Below are positions 36,671 through 45,502 of a DNA stretch of 64,000 nt, one piece after another. The notes below the pieces were generated by a model. That model made no database searches. It saw nothing but the letters and a program-made list of their open reading frames with translations, and had not been told where the DNA came from. The DNA is taken from positions 124,001-188,000 of the forward strand of contig NZ_VLKP01000003.1 in NCBI RefSeq assembly GCF_007830115.1. The letters run 5' to 3'. The position numbers and the translations under genes are program-made. This DNA is from Aerolutibacter ruishenii (GTDB lineage Bacteria > Pseudomonadota > Gammaproteobacteria > Xanthomonadales > Xanthomonadaceae). Position 1 is the stretch's first letter; every line of letters starts with the position of its first letter.

Positions 36671-37384
36671 TCAGGCAGTCACGGTGGAGCGCAGGGCCGC
36701 AACAAGGCCCTCGCTGGGTTGCAGTCGGAGGTCCAGCTCGGCCAGCAGCAGGCTTTGCATGTCCTGGCGGAACACGTCGAGCCAGCGGGCCGAAGGAGAG
36801 ATGGCGTCTGGCGCGGCAGCCGCGGCCAGGTGAAGACGGTCGAAGTGCCGGCATAGCCATTCGGGCAGCGTGGACAGCAGGGCGCGCTCCTGGCGGCCCA
36901 GCGCGCGCTCCATGACGGCGTCCATGGCGGCCAGTTGCGCCAGCTCCGGCGCCTGCTGGGTCAGCAGGCCGCGCAGGCGGCCGCGCAGGTGGCTGATGTC
37001 GGCGTCCATCACCTGCTGCAGGGCGGCGTGGCGCTGGCGAAAGAAGGTGGCGTCGGGCGATGGGGTGTCCGTGTTGCCGGCGGCGCTTGGCGCGGCAGCG
37101 TCCTGTGGGCTGGCAAACGCGCGATCACCCACGATGACCGTCACCAGCGCGGCGCGCACGCGCGCGCATTCACTGCCGTCAAAGGACAGGGTTGCGGTGG
37201 CATCGGCGGTGGGCGCTGCTGGCCGGGCATCCAACGCGGAGGACAGCGCCACCGCGTGGGTCCACTCCAGCCACTGGCTAAGCTGGGCGGTCAAGGAGGG
37301 AGCGGCGGGGGCGGCCTCGACCTCGCCCAGGCGGGCAAGCAGGCGGTGGAGTGCCGGCGCAGGGCCCCGAAGGGCGTTGTGCAC
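36671..37384 (-). CDS. DUF3348 protein
   Basis: 237 residues from GTG 37384; GTG 37408 is the alternative, while further upstream the frame runs into the tRNA-Leu terminator. The N-terminal pattern LHRLLARLGEV and LSQWLEWTHAVALSSALD is typical of the family. The middle has a low-complexity Ala/Asp/Thr part; the C-terminal half is helical. No membrane segment. First gene of the DUF3348-DUF802-OmpA-DUF2894 operon; function not known. A TAAAAT hexamer at about the start could be the operon's -10. Confidence 0.8.
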   Translation of the reverse strand: MHNALRGPAPALHRLLARLGEVEAAPAAPSLTAQLSQWLEWTHAVALSSALDARPAAPTADATATLSFDGSECARVRAALVTVIVGDRAFASPQDAAAPSAAGNTDTPSPDATFFRQRHAALQQVMDADISHLRGRLRGLLTQQAPELAQLAAMDAVMERALGRQERALLSTLPEWLCRHFDRLHLAAAAAPDAISPSARWLDVFRQDMQSLLLAELDLRLQPSEGLVAALRSTVTA

Positions 37385-37556
37385 GGGCGGGTCTTGCTGA
37401 AAACGCACGATTTTACACGCATATGGCCCGGGCCCGCGTCCTTGGTAGGCAGGGTTGCAAACGAAGGTATCGGCTACGACGGCCGCCTGTTGCATGAGCG
37501 ACCGCAATCCATCACCGCACCCGTCGTCGAAAAAAGAGGAGGCTTGATGCGCCAGC

Positions 37557-37587
37557 AAAAAAGCCAAGCCCAAAGGCCTGGCTTTTT
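37557..37587 (-). terminator. Intrinsic terminator of tRNA-Leu (bidirectional shape)
   Basis: On the minus strand AAGCCAGGCC-TTTG-GGCTTGGCTT is a 10-bp stem with one G-T wobble followed by TTTTTT, 9 bases past the tRNA 3' end. The + strand also has a T-run after the stem. It separates the tRNA from the DUF3348 operon. Confidence 0.85.
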
Positions 37588-37595
37588 CTTCAATC

Positions 37596-37682
37596 TGGTG
37601 CCGGAGGTGGGACTCGAACCCACACGCTTTTAAGGGCGGCGGATTTTGAGTCCGCTGCGTCTACCGATTCCGCCACTCCGGC
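37596..37682 (-). tRNA. tRNA-Leu (CAA)
   Basis: An 87-base class II tRNA with encoded CCA. Acceptor GCCGGAG pairs with CTCCGGC; anticodon loop CTCAAAA gives anticodon CAA (complement of 37646-37648); a long variable arm and the T-arm GTGGG-TTCGAGT-CCCAC are present. A TATACT -10 lies 11 bases upstream. Confidence 0.97.
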
Positions 37683-37692
37683 GCGGGCGAGC

Positions 37693-37698
37693 AGTATA
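37693..37698 (-). promoter_or_regulatory. -10 element of tRNA-Leu
   Basis: TATACT on the minus strand, 10 bases before the mature tRNA 5' end. The expected -35 position overlaps a GGAGGCC-GT-GGCCTCC hairpin (37701-37716) that follows the cysteine dioxygenase-family gene; no good -35 hexamer is seen. Confidence 0.5.
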
Positions 37699-37726
37699 GC
37701 GGAGGCCGTGGCCTCCGTCTGCGGTG

Positions 37727-38326
37727 TCAGTGCACTTCGTCGGTCTTGAGCGCCTTGCTGGCGCGAGTGAACCATTCGCCGCCCTGTGGCAGGAACATCG
37801 AGCAGCTTTCCATCGGCGCCTTGTAGATGTGCAGGGAGATGGCCACGTTGTCACCGCTGGTATTGCGGATGGTGTGGTACTCGTGCGGCGGGATCAGGCT
37901 GCCGGCGCTGCCTGGGCCGGCTTGCATTCCGCCGGTGGCGCGGAAGCGGAAGCGATCGCCGTCGGATTCCAGCAACTCGTACTGGGTGATTTCCAGCTCG
38001 CCGTCCCACACGCCTTCCACACACCACAGCCCGCAGTGGTCGTGCACCGGAGTGCCTTGGCCGGGGCCCCAGGTCATGGCCACCACGCTGTAGCCGTGCA
38101 CGGGGCTGCGGTACAACTCCCGGCGGGCGTAGTGGTCGTCAATGGGCTCGTGCACGCACGCTGGCAGTTGCACCTCGTGGTCGCGGATCATGCTGCACAG
38201 GGCGCTGCGCAACGCGGCGGTCACCGCGTGCTCATCGCCCGTGATGACAGCGGCGTCCAGGATGGCGACCAGCTTGTCGTGGCCGGGGAAGTCCAGGTTG
38301 GGTAGGGCGTTGGCGGTCGCGTGCAT
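37727..38326 (-). CDS. Cysteine dioxygenase-family thiol dioxygenase
   Basis: 199 residues, cupin fold. The iron-binding His residues are H95 and H97 in TPVHDHCGLWCVEG and H151 in PPHEYHTIRN, the 3-His centre of thiol dioxygenases, which oxidise cysteine to cysteine sulfinate or, in the MDO branch, 3-mercaptopropionate. Short sequences alone do not separate the two branches. Follows the MetX-family gene by 68 bases on the same strand, suggesting a sulfur amino acid operon. Confidence 0.88.
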   Translation of the reverse strand: MHATANALPNLDFPGHDKLVAILDAAVITGDEHAVTAALRSALCSMIRDHEVQLPACVHEPIDDHYARRELYRSPVHGYSVVAMTWGPGQGTPVHDHCGLWCVEGVWDGELEITQYELLESDGDRFRFRATGGMQAGPGSAGSLIPPHEYHTIRNTSGDNVAISLHIYKAPMESCSMFLPQGGEWFTRASKALKTDEVH

Positions 38327-38394
38327 ATGGCGAAGTGTAACCTGCTCATTGCCGGCCGTTATGTGCAGTGCCGCATCGCACCGCGCCGCGCCGC

Positions 38395-39543
38395 TCAGAT
38401 ATCGGCCAGGAACCCGCCCACGGCCGGCGAGAACCGCTCGAAATCAACCAGGAACGCGTCATGCCCCTGCGGCGACGGTAGCGGCAGGAAGCGTGCGTCG
38501 GTGCCGCCGGCGCGCAGGCCTTCGGCAATTTCCTCCTGCTGCTGCAGCGGGAACAGGATGTCGGTGTGCACGCCGATGGCCAGCGCCTTTTCCAGTTTTA
38601 TGCAGGCCAGCGCGGCGCGGGCGTCGTCGTCACTGGACGGGCCTTCCCCGCGACCGCAGCCGCCTGGGCAGAAGTCGCCCATGTCGAACCAGTCCATCGA
38701 CCGGCTCAGGTACAGGTAGGAGTTGGGGTCGAAGCGCCGCACGAAGCGGCGGGCGTGGCCCTCCAGGTAGCTCTCCACTTCGAATTCCAGGCCGAACGGC
38801 TCATCGTCGGCACGGTCGGAGTCAAGGCGCACCCGGCCAAAACGCCCATCCCACTCCAGCGCGGAACGGTAGGTGATCACCCCCAGCTTGCGCGCCATGC
38901 GCATGCCCGACTCGGGGTAGCGCTCTTCGGTGTAGTCGCCTCCGTTCCAGTTGGGGTCCAGCCGGATGGCCTCGCGTTGCAACGAGCGGATGGCAATGGA
39001 GAACGGCAGCGCGCGCGCCGCGCCTGAGATGTTGATATGGCTGCGGGCGATGCCCGGGTGCATGGCCAGCAGCGCCAGCGCGGTCATCCCGCCCATCGAG
39101 TTGCCGATGACGCAGGCCAGGCGGTGGATGCCCAGCGCGCGGACCACGTGCGCGGCAGCGTTCGCGCCATCTTCCACCGACAGCTCGGGGAAACCCAGGC
39201 GGTACGGCTGCCCGGTGGCCGGATCGACGGACGCGGGGCCGGTGGAACCTTTGCAACTGCCCAGCGAATTGACGCAGATGACGTGCCAGCGGTCAGTGTC
39301 GATGGCTTTGCCGGGGCCGACCATGGCCTCCCACCAGCCGGCCGCGGGATTGGCCTCATTGGCGGCGGCGTGCGCGTCGGGCGACAGACCGGTGACGATC
39401 AGGATGGCGTTGTCGCGCGCGGCGTTGAGCGTGCCCCAGGTTTCAAAGGCCATCCTGGCCCCGTGCAACGCGCCACCGCGGCGCATCGGGAACGGCGAGG
39501 GCAGGTCGATGTAGCGGGTCCCGGGTGGGATGAATTCGGTCAT
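38395..39543 (-). CDS. metX: MetX-family homoserine/serine O-acyltransferase
   Basis: 382 residues, alpha/beta hydrolase. Nucleophile S149 lies in CVIGNSMGGM; late motifs TDILFPLQQQEE and PSPQGHDAFLVDF supply Asp and His. Acylates the hydroxyl of homoserine (methionine pathway) or serine (cysteine pathway). Xanthomonadaceae MetX-like proteins have been reassigned as serine O-succinyltransferases, which would also suit the cysteine dioxygenase neighbour; the choice cannot be made by eye. ATG 39543 begins MTEFIPPGTRYIDLPSPFPM; an upstream frame of 46 residues is not conserved-looking. Confidence 0.88.
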   Translation of the reverse strand: MTEFIPPGTRYIDLPSPFPMRRGGALHGARMAFETWGTLNAARDNAILIVTGLSPDAHAAANEANPAAGWWEAMVGPGKAIDTDRWHVICVNSLGSCKGSTGPASVDPATGQPYRLGFPELSVEDGANAAAHVVRALGIHRLACVIGNSMGGMTALALLAMHPGIARSHINISGAARALPFSIAIRSLQREAIRLDPNWNGGDYTEERYPESGMRMARKLGVITYRSALEWDGRFGRVRLDSDRADDEPFGLEFEVESYLEGHARRFVRRFDPNSYLYLSRSMDWFDMGDFCPGGCGRGEGPSSDDDARAALACIKLEKALAIGVHTDILFPLQQQEEIAEGLRAGGTDARFLPLPSPQGHDAFLVDFERFSPAVGGFLADI

Positions 39544-39579
39544 TCCGTGAACTCTGGGCGGTTCGGTGGGCGGGGGCGA

Positions 39580-39596
39580 TCTGCGATTGTCGCAGA
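39580..39596. repeat. Inverted repeat TCTGCGA-TTG-TCGCAGA in the metX leader
   Basis: Perfect 7-bp arms with a 3-base centre, 36 bases upstream of the MetX-family start codon. Could be an operator or an RNA hairpin. The ~165-base leader shows no riboswitch I can recognise. Confidence 0.45.
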
Positions 39597-39708
39597 CACT
39601 GCCGCTTACGGCCGAAAGAACACCACGAAGCTGGGAAGCGTCGCGCTCGCTGGCAGCTCCCACCTTATGGATCAAGGGCAATGGTCAACGGCAAGGCGCC
39701 CCTTTGCA

Positions 39709-40713
39709 TCAGGGACGCACGCGGTCGATCTTCAGCACCACCGGCGCCTTGGCATCGGTGGTGGTTTGCACGGGGGCGGCTTCCAGGTCGCCGGCCTGTG
39801 GCGTGGCAATGCCGGTGATCGACAGGCGTGCACTGATCTCGGCATTGGCCAGGTCGGACAGCTTTTTCGTCGGCATCAGGCTGTCGGCATCGTCCAGGCG
39901 CAGTTCCAGGGGCAGTTGCGCCGCGGACACTTTCTCGGCGGCGACCGGGATCGGCGGGCCGCCTGGCTCGCGGGCCACGACGAACAGGGTGGCGCCGGCG
40001 GGCAACTTCGCGCGCAGGGCGTCGGCCAGTTCCACTTTCACCGTGATGCCCTTGCCGCTGGCGGCGACGGGTGCCGGCGCGGCGAGTTCAGGTAGCCCGG
40101 CCTCGACGCGGGCCGCGTTGATCTGTGGGCGCAGGGTGGCGGCCACGTTTGGCTCCACGATGGCCAACAGCGGTTCCCACGTCTTCGCCGCGTCGGCGGC
40201 CCGGCCGGCTTGGCGCTGGGCGATGCCGAGGAACCAGCGGGCGCGCTGGTGCATGGGCTGTTTCCCAAGGGCGTGGCGCAGCATCTGCACCGCCTTGTCG
40301 TCGAAGCGGTGGTCCTTGTCGGCATTGGCACGCGCTTCGGCGGCGTCGGTCAGCAGGTCCGCTTCGTCTGGCGCCACGGTCACGGCGCGAGCGAGGGCGT
40401 CGCGCGCGTCGGTATGGCGGCCTTGTGCGGTATAGGCGCGGGCCAGCAGGCGCCAGCCGTCGATCTCGCTCGGGTCGTCGGCCAGCTTGGCCTCCAACTG
40501 GGTGATGGCCTCGTCCAGCGTCTGCGGGGTGCGGCGTTGAGCCTGGTCCAATGCGCGCGGCGTGCCGACGGCGAAATACAGCGCGCCCGTCATTACCAGG
40601 GCTGAGGCGAGCATCGCCACGCCAGTCAGCCGGTGTGCCTTAAACACCGGGCGCAGCACGTACGCCAACACCATCAGTACCAGCGCCAGGCTGGCGACCA
40701 CGAATGCGCTCAT
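39709..40713 (-). CDS. ccmI: Cytochrome c biogenesis protein CcmI
   Basis: 334 residues. Two N-terminal membrane segments (FVVASLALVLMVLAYVL and VAMLASALVMTGALYFAV) followed by a periplasmic TPR region (~75-200; IDGWRLLARAYTAQGRHTDARDAL) and a C-terminal beta-rich domain. CcmI holds apocytochrome c for heme ligation by CcmF-CcmH. ATG 40713 shares its first base with the ccmH stop (TGATG). Last gene of the ccm operon. Confidence 0.92.
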   Translation of the reverse strand: MSAFVVASLALVLMVLAYVLRPVFKAHRLTGVAMLASALVMTGALYFAVGTPRALDQAQRRTPQTLDEAITQLEAKLADDPSEIDGWRLLARAYTAQGRHTDARDALARAVTVAPDEADLLTDAAEARANADKDHRFDDKAVQMLRHALGKQPMHQRARWFLGIAQRQAGRAADAAKTWEPLLAIVEPNVAATLRPQINAARVEAGLPELAAPAPVAASGKGITVKVELADALRAKLPAGATLFVVAREPGGPPIPVAAEKVSAAQLPLELRLDDADSLMPTKKLSDLANAEISARLSITGIATPQAGDLEAAPVQTTTDAKAPVVLKIDRVRP

Positions 40714-41306
40714 CACCACTCCTGATCGTCTTCGGGGGTATTGGCCGGGGTACTGCGGGTCGGGTCACCGGGTTGTGCCTTGGTGCGCTGCTGCGTGGAA
40801 CGGCGGCGCACGATGCCCGCCACCACCAGACCACCCGCCAGCAGCACCACCGCCGGGCCAAACCACAGCAGCCAGGTCTTGGATTCCACCTGCGGGCGGT
40901 ACAGCACGAACTCACCGTAACGTGCGACCAGGAAGTCCTTGATCTCGGCGTTGGACTTGCCCCGGCGCATCAGCGACAGCACTTCGTGGCGCAGGTCCAC
41001 CGCGATCTGTGCGTTGGAGTCGGCCAGTGACTGGTTCTGGCACATCACGCAGCGCAGTTCGCTCACCAGCGCGTGGAAACGCGCTTCTTCGGCCTCGCCG
41101 TTGAACTGGATGGGCGCGGGGTCGGCGGCGACCTGCGCTCGCGCCGGATTCGGCGCGAGCAAGGCAGAAAGCAGCAGGGCAGCGAGTGCGAGCACGGGCA
41201 GCACGTTGCGCCGCGACTTCGCAGCAACGTCCGGCGCGCACCGGCCGGATGCAGTCGTAGCCTTCGATGCCGGCATGCATGGCCGGAACACGATCCCCGT
41301 GGTCAT
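40713..41306 (-). CDS. ccmH: Cytochrome c biogenesis protein CcmH
   Basis: 197 residues. A signal/membrane segment (VLPVLALAALLLSALLA), the redox motif LRCVMCQNQ and a second membrane helix (TWLLWFGPAVVLLAGGLVV). Acts in the periplasm to reduce apocytochrome c cysteines together with CcmG. Only the CcmH domain is present (E. coli CcmH fuses this to a TPR domain; here CcmI supplies it). Overlaps ccmG as ATGA. Confidence 0.95.
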   Translation of the reverse strand: MTTGIVFRPCMPASKATTASGRCAPDVAAKSRRNVLPVLALAALLLSALLAPNPARAQVAADPAPIQFNGEAEEARFHALVSELRCVMCQNQSLADSNAQIAVDLRHEVLSLMRRGKSNAEIKDFLVARYGEFVLYRPQVESKTWLLWFGPAVVLLAGGLVVAGIVRRRSTQQRTKAQPGDPTRSTPANTPEDDQEW

Positions 41307-41887
41307 AGCGACACCCCGGTGGGAGTGGTTTCCACGTCCTGCAGCACCGGCAGCAGCTGCTTCTGGATCACGTCATCCGTCAGCGGCCCCACGTACTTCC
41401 AGCGGATCATGCCGTTGGCGTCCACGAGGAAAGTTTCCGGCGCGCCATAGATGCCCCAGTCGATGGCGACCTTGCCTTCGTAGTCGGCCAGCACCAGCCA
41501 GTAGGGGTTGCCGAATTCGTCCAGCCAGCGCAGCGCGTCGGCGGGCTCGTCCTTCCAGTTGTAGCCCAACACGCGCACGCGCTTGGTTTCGGCGAAGCGG
41601 GTCAGCACCGGGTGTTCGTCACGGCACGCCGGGCACCAGCTGCCCCACACGTTGAGCAGGTATGGCGCGCCGCGCAGCTCCTGCGAGGTCACCATGCGCG
41701 AGGGTTCGTGCAGTACCGGCAGCGAGAACGCCGGCGCCGCCTTGCCGATCAGCGGAGACGGCAGTGCCTCACGGTTGGGGTTTCGGCTGAGCAGCACGCC
41801 CACGCCGAGCAGCACGCCCAACAACGCGACGAAGGCCAGCGGCAGCCAGCGCATCGCGCCGCGCTTGGGGGAGGGCGAGGAACTCAT
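41303..41887 (-). CDS. ccmG: Thiol:disulfide interchange protein CcmG/DsbE
   Basis: 194 residues. One N-terminal anchor helix (WLPLAFVALLGVLLGVGVLL) and a thioredoxin domain with WCPAC (C85, C88) and the acidic-branch pattern of CcmG (NWKDEPADALRWLDEFGNPY). Reduces apocytochrome c or CcmH in the periplasm. ATG 41887 overlaps the ccmF stop as ATGA; the longer upstream frame lies inside ccmF. Confidence 0.95.
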   Translation of the reverse strand: MSSSPSPKRGAMRWLPLAFVALLGVLLGVGVLLSRNPNREALPSPLIGKAAPAFSLPVLHEPSRMVTSQELRGAPYLLNVWGSWCPACRDEHPVLTRFAETKRVRVLGYNWKDEPADALRWLDEFGNPYWLVLADYEGKVAIDWGIYGAPETFLVDANGMIRWKYVGPLTDDVIQKQLLPVLQDVETTPTGVSL

Positions 41888-43938
41888 CGTGCTGGCTCCG
41901 CAGCGGAAGACGTGTGCGCAGGCGTGGCATTGCCGGGAGTAGGCGCGGCCGAAGCCTGGGTCGCGATGGCGGCTGCGGGCATGGGCGGCGTGTCGGTTGC
42001 CGGCAACGGCGGCCGCACACGTTCCGTGCCGACGCGGCGGAACCGCTTGTCGGCCGCAGTGACGAAACCGCCCAGCATCATCAGCAGCGCACCGAACCAG
42101 ATCCAGCGCACGAACGGCTTGATGTGGACCCGCACAGCCCACGCGCCACCGCCGAGCGGTTCGCCGAGGGCCACGTACAGGTCCTGGGTGATGCCGGGGC
42201 GGATGGCCGCTTCGGTCATGACCTGGCCGCCGCTGGCGTAGGCACGCTTTTCCGGGTGCAGCACGGTAACCACGCGGTCGTCGCGCAGCACGGTGACGGT
42301 GCCGCGGTCGGCCTCGTAGTTGGGGCCTTGGCTGTGCGCCACGCCATCGAGGCGGAACTCATAACCGGCCACTTCCACCGATTTGCCCGGGGCTACGGCC
42401 ACTTCGCGCTGCTGGTTGAGGCCTTCCACCAGCAATGCGCCGACCAGGAACACCGCGACACCAGTGTGGGCCAGGATCATGCCCATCATCTCGGCGGTGA
42501 ACCGCTTGCCATTGGACTGCAGGCGTGTCCACACGAAGCGTGCGGTGCCGGCGGCCACCCATATCGCGCCGGTCACGCCCAGCGCCACTTTCCAGGCCCC
42601 TTGCGGTGCCATGAAGTACGCGGCGAGGCCGGCGACCACTGCCAGGACGGCCCACGGTGCCAGCATGGCCAGCGGCCTGGAAGGCTGGTCGCGCTGCCAG
42701 CGGGTGATGGGCCCAAACGGCAGCAGCAACACCAGCGGTGCCATCAGCAGCATGAACATCAGCGCGAAGTACGGCGGACCGACCGAGATCTTGCCCATCT
42801 CCAGCGCGTCGGCCAGCAGTGGGTACAGCGTGCCCAGCAGCACCATGGCGCAGGCGGTGGTCAGCAGCAGGTTGTTGGCCAGCAGCAACGTCTCGCGTGA
42901 GCAGGCTTCGAACGGCTTGCCCTCATCGTCGCCGCCTGGCGCGCGCAGGGCGTAAAGCAGCAGCGAGCCACCGACGATGATGCCGAGGAAGATCAGGATG
43001 AACAGACCGCGCGACGGATCGGCGGCGAACGCGTGCACGCTGGTCAGCACGCCCGAGCGCACCAGGAACGTGCCCAGCAGCGACAGCGAGAACGTGGCGA
43101 TGGCCAGCAGCAGGGTCCAGCCGCGGAAGCTGCCACGTTTTTCGGTGACGGCCTGCGAGTGGATCAGCGCGGCGCCCGCCAGCCACGGCATGAAGCTGGC
43201 GTTCTCCACCGGGTCCCAGAACCACCAGCCGCCCCAGCCCAGTTCGTAATACGCCCACCAGCTGCCCAGGGCGATGCCCAAGGTCAGGAAACCCCACGCC
43301 ACGTTGGTCCACGGCCGTGTCCAGCGCAGCCAGCGTGCATCCACGCGGCCGTCCAGCAGCGCGGCGATGGCGAACGCGAACGGCACCGAGAAGCCCACGT
43401 AACCGGCATACAGCATCGGCGGATGGATGATCAGGCCGGGGTCCTGCAGCAGCGGATTGAGGTCGCGACCTTCGGCGGCGGCCGGAAGCAGGCGCTCGAA
43501 CGGGTTGCTGGTGAAGATCAGGAAGGCGAGAAAGCCCACGCTGACCCAGCCCATCACCGCCAGCACGCGGGCCATCACGTCATCGGGCAGGCGCTTGGAC
43601 CAGAACGCCACCGCAGCGGTCCACAACGCAAGCACCAGCGCCCACAGCAGCAGCGAGCCCTCGTGCGAACCCCACACCGCCGAGTAGCGGTACATCATCG
43701 GCAACAGTGAGTTGCTGTTCTTGGCCACGTAGGCCACCGAGAAATCCTGCACCACGAAGGCCCAGGTCAGCACGGCAAAGGCCAGGCCCACCAGCAGCAG
43801 TTGTGCGTAGACGGCCGGTCGCGCCACCGCCATCCACGGCGCGATGCCGCGTTGCGCACCCACCAGCGGCAGGGTGGCCTGCAGTACCGAGACCAGCAAC
43901 GCCAGGATCAGGGTGATCTGGCCAAGTTCAGGCAGCAT
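41884..43938 (-). CDS. ccmF: Heme lyase CcmF
   Basis: 684 residues with about 15 membrane segments. The tryptophan-rich WWD motif is WGGWWFWDPVENASFMPW, and conserved His-bearing loops (GLIIHPPMLYAGY, VWGSHEGSLLLWAL) are present. CcmF joins heme from holo-CcmE to apocytochrome c. ATG 43938 follows ccmE after a 66-base gap, one of only two non-overlapping junctions in the operon. Confidence 0.97.
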   Translation of the reverse strand: MLPELGQITLILALLVSVLQATLPLVGAQRGIAPWMAVARPAVYAQLLLVGLAFAVLTWAFVVQDFSVAYVAKNSNSLLPMMYRYSAVWGSHEGSLLLWALVLALWTAAVAFWSKRLPDDVMARVLAVMGWVSVGFLAFLIFTSNPFERLLPAAAEGRDLNPLLQDPGLIIHPPMLYAGYVGFSVPFAFAIAALLDGRVDARWLRWTRPWTNVAWGFLTLGIALGSWWAYYELGWGGWWFWDPVENASFMPWLAGAALIHSQAVTEKRGSFRGWTLLLAIATFSLSLLGTFLVRSGVLTSVHAFAADPSRGLFILIFLGIIVGGSLLLYALRAPGGDDEGKPFEACSRETLLLANNLLLTTACAMVLLGTLYPLLADALEMGKISVGPPYFALMFMLLMAPLVLLLPFGPITRWQRDQPSRPLAMLAPWAVLAVVAGLAAYFMAPQGAWKVALGVTGAIWVAAGTARFVWTRLQSNGKRFTAEMMGMILAHTGVAVFLVGALLVEGLNQQREVAVAPGKSVEVAGYEFRLDGVAHSQGPNYEADRGTVTVLRDDRVVTVLHPEKRAYASGGQVMTEAAIRPGITQDLYVALGEPLGGGAWAVRVHIKPFVRWIWFGALLMMLGGFVTAADKRFRRVGTERVRPPLPATDTPPMPAAAIATQASAAPTPGNATPAHTSSAAEPAR

Positions 43939-44004
43939 CGTTCGTGCTCCGGCGCATGCGGCGCATCAGTGGAGGGCGGCCCGCGATGTGGGGAGGCGGC
44001 TGTC

Positions 44005-44487
44005 TCAATTCGCGGTTCCGGGGCTGGCCGCGGCATCGGCGGCCGGTTCGGCCACGTTGTGCTTCTTGTGTGCCTGGCCCATCTTGTCGGCGACTTCCTT
44101 GGGCATGTAGTTCTCGTCGTGCTTGGCCAGCACGTTCTCGGCGACGAAGCGGTTGCCGTCCATGCGCCCGGTAGCCACCACCGCCTGGTTCTCGCGGAAC
44201 AGGTCGGGGAGGATGCCGGTGTAGACCACGGGCAGGATGTTGTCGCCGTCGGTCACGTCGAAGTGCGCTTCCATGGAGCCTTCGGCACGCTTGAACGAGT
44301 CCTTGGCCACCATGCCGCCGAGGCGGAATCGTGCGTGCTTGCCGGCCTCGCCGGCCTTCACTTCGCTGGGGGTGTAGAGGTAGGCGACGTTGCGCTGCAG
44401 GGCCATTGCCACCAGGGTCGCGGCCAGGCCGGCCGCCACCACCAGGGCAAGGATCCACAGCAGGCGTCGGCGACGGATCGGGTTCAT
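44005..44487 (-). CDS. ccmE: Periplasmic heme chaperone CcmE
   Basis: 160 residues. One N-terminal anchor ([22 protein letters not shown]), an OB-fold domain, and the heme-binding motif [13 protein letters not shown] with covalent ligand H123 and Y127. Carries heme from CcmABCD to CcmF. Starts with ATG overlapping ccmD (ATGA). Confidence 0.97.
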   Translation of the reverse strand: MNPIRRRRLLWILALVVAAGLAATLVAMALQRNVAYLYTPSEVKAGEAGKHARFRLGGMVAKDSFKRAEGSMEAHFDVTDGDNILPVVYTGILPDLFRENQAVVATGRMDGNRFVAENVLAKHDENYMPKEVADKMGQAHKKHNVAEPAADAAASPGTAN

Positions 44488-44648
44488 CGGGTCAACTCAT
44501 CGGACGGCGTGCGGGCCACCTCGCGCTTGGCGCGCTGGCGGGCGTTGTTGATCTCGCGGCGGATCTGCATGCGGGTGGCGACATAGTCCCACCCGAGCAC
44601 GACCACGAAGACCGCGAAGGAGGCGATGACGTAGTTCTGGTAGCTCAT
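44484..44648 (-). CDS. ccmD: Heme exporter protein CcmD
   Basis: 54 residues: one membrane helix ([20 protein letters not shown]) followed by a basic helix ([14 protein letters not shown]), the standard CcmD layout. Assists release of holo-CcmE from the CcmABC complex. ATG 44648 overlaps the ccmC stop and its own stop overlaps ccmE. Confidence 0.92.
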   Translation of the reverse strand: MSYQNYVIASFAVFVVVLGWDYVATRMQIRREINNARQRAKREVARTPSDELTR

Positions 44649-45415
44649 CGGGCGCGCTTCCGGCTGTCGGGGCCGACACCGGCCAGGTCCGCGACCCATG
44701 ACTTGCCGGCCTCGCGGCGCAGGTTGTCGGCACGGGCGCGGGCGAGCAGGGCGCCGATGAACCACAGATTGGTGCCGACGATCATCCACCACAGCGGCGG
44801 CATCATCGACGGGTCCATGGCCGACTCACCAAACACGCGGATGGTCTGGCCCTGGTGCAGCGAGTTCCACCACACCACCGAGTAGCGGATGATCGGCAGC
44901 AGCACCACGCCGACGATGGCAAGGAAGCCGGCGGCGCGTGCGGCGGCACGGCGGTCGTCGATGGCGTTGTACAGGCCGATCACGCCCAGGTACAGGAACA
45001 GCAGGATCAGCTCGGTGGTCAGGCGCGGGTCCCAGTCCCACCACGTGCCCCACATCGGCTTGCCCCAGATCGAGCCGGTGGCCAGGGTGATCAGGGTGAA
45101 GGCCGCGCCGATGGGGGCGCAGGCCATGGCCAGGATTTCGGCCAGCTTGATACGCCAGACGAGCGCGATGACCGCATACACCGCCATCAGGCCGAACACC
45201 GCCATGCTCATCCACGCGCTGGGCACGTGGATGTACAGGATGCGGAAGCTGTCGCCCTGCTGGTAATCAGAGGGCACCTGGAACAGCGCGCCGTACATGC
45301 CCACCGCCATGACCAGCAACCCGAGGCCATAACCCCACGGCGCCCAGCGCGCGGCAAAGCGGTCGAAGTAGGGGGGCGAACCGAGTTTGTGGAACCAGAG
45401 GACGATCGGATTCAT
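44645..45415 (-). CDS. ccmC: Heme transporter/handling protein CcmC
   Basis: 256 residues with six membrane segments. The WWD motif MWGTWWDWDPRLTTE (~121-135) and the conserved H63 in YIHVPSAW are present. Attaches heme to CcmE. It starts 87 bases after ccmB, the largest gap inside the operon. Confidence 0.97.
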   Translation of the reverse strand: MNPIVLWFHKLGSPPYFDRFAARWAPWGYGLGLLVMAVGMYGALFQVPSDYQQGDSFRILYIHVPSAWMSMAVFGLMAVYAVIALVWRIKLAEILAMACAPIGAAFTLITLATGSIWGKPMWGTWWDWDPRLTTELILLFLYLGVIGLYNAIDDRRAAARAAGFLAIVGVVLLPIIRYSVVWWNSLHQGQTIRVFGESAMDPSMMPPLWWMIVGTNLWFIGALLARARADNLRREAGKSWVADLAGVGPDSRKRAR

Positions 45416-45502
45416 GCGTTCAGGTCGCGCTCCGCGCAGGCGCGGTGCGCCGGTTGTGTGGGGCCATTGTCGCCCAGTCAGCGGGCGGAGCGTTGATGCA
45501 CC

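Noticed and set aside
33136-37384. Complete Zorya defence system
   Set aside because: Only ZorA/ZorB-like architecture is present; no ZorC, ZorD helicase or ZorE nuclease-like gene lies nearby.
39544-39708. SAM-type riboswitch in the MetX leader
   Set aside because: I looked for the SAM-I, SAM-II and SAH conserved cores and found none; only a simple inverted repeat is there.
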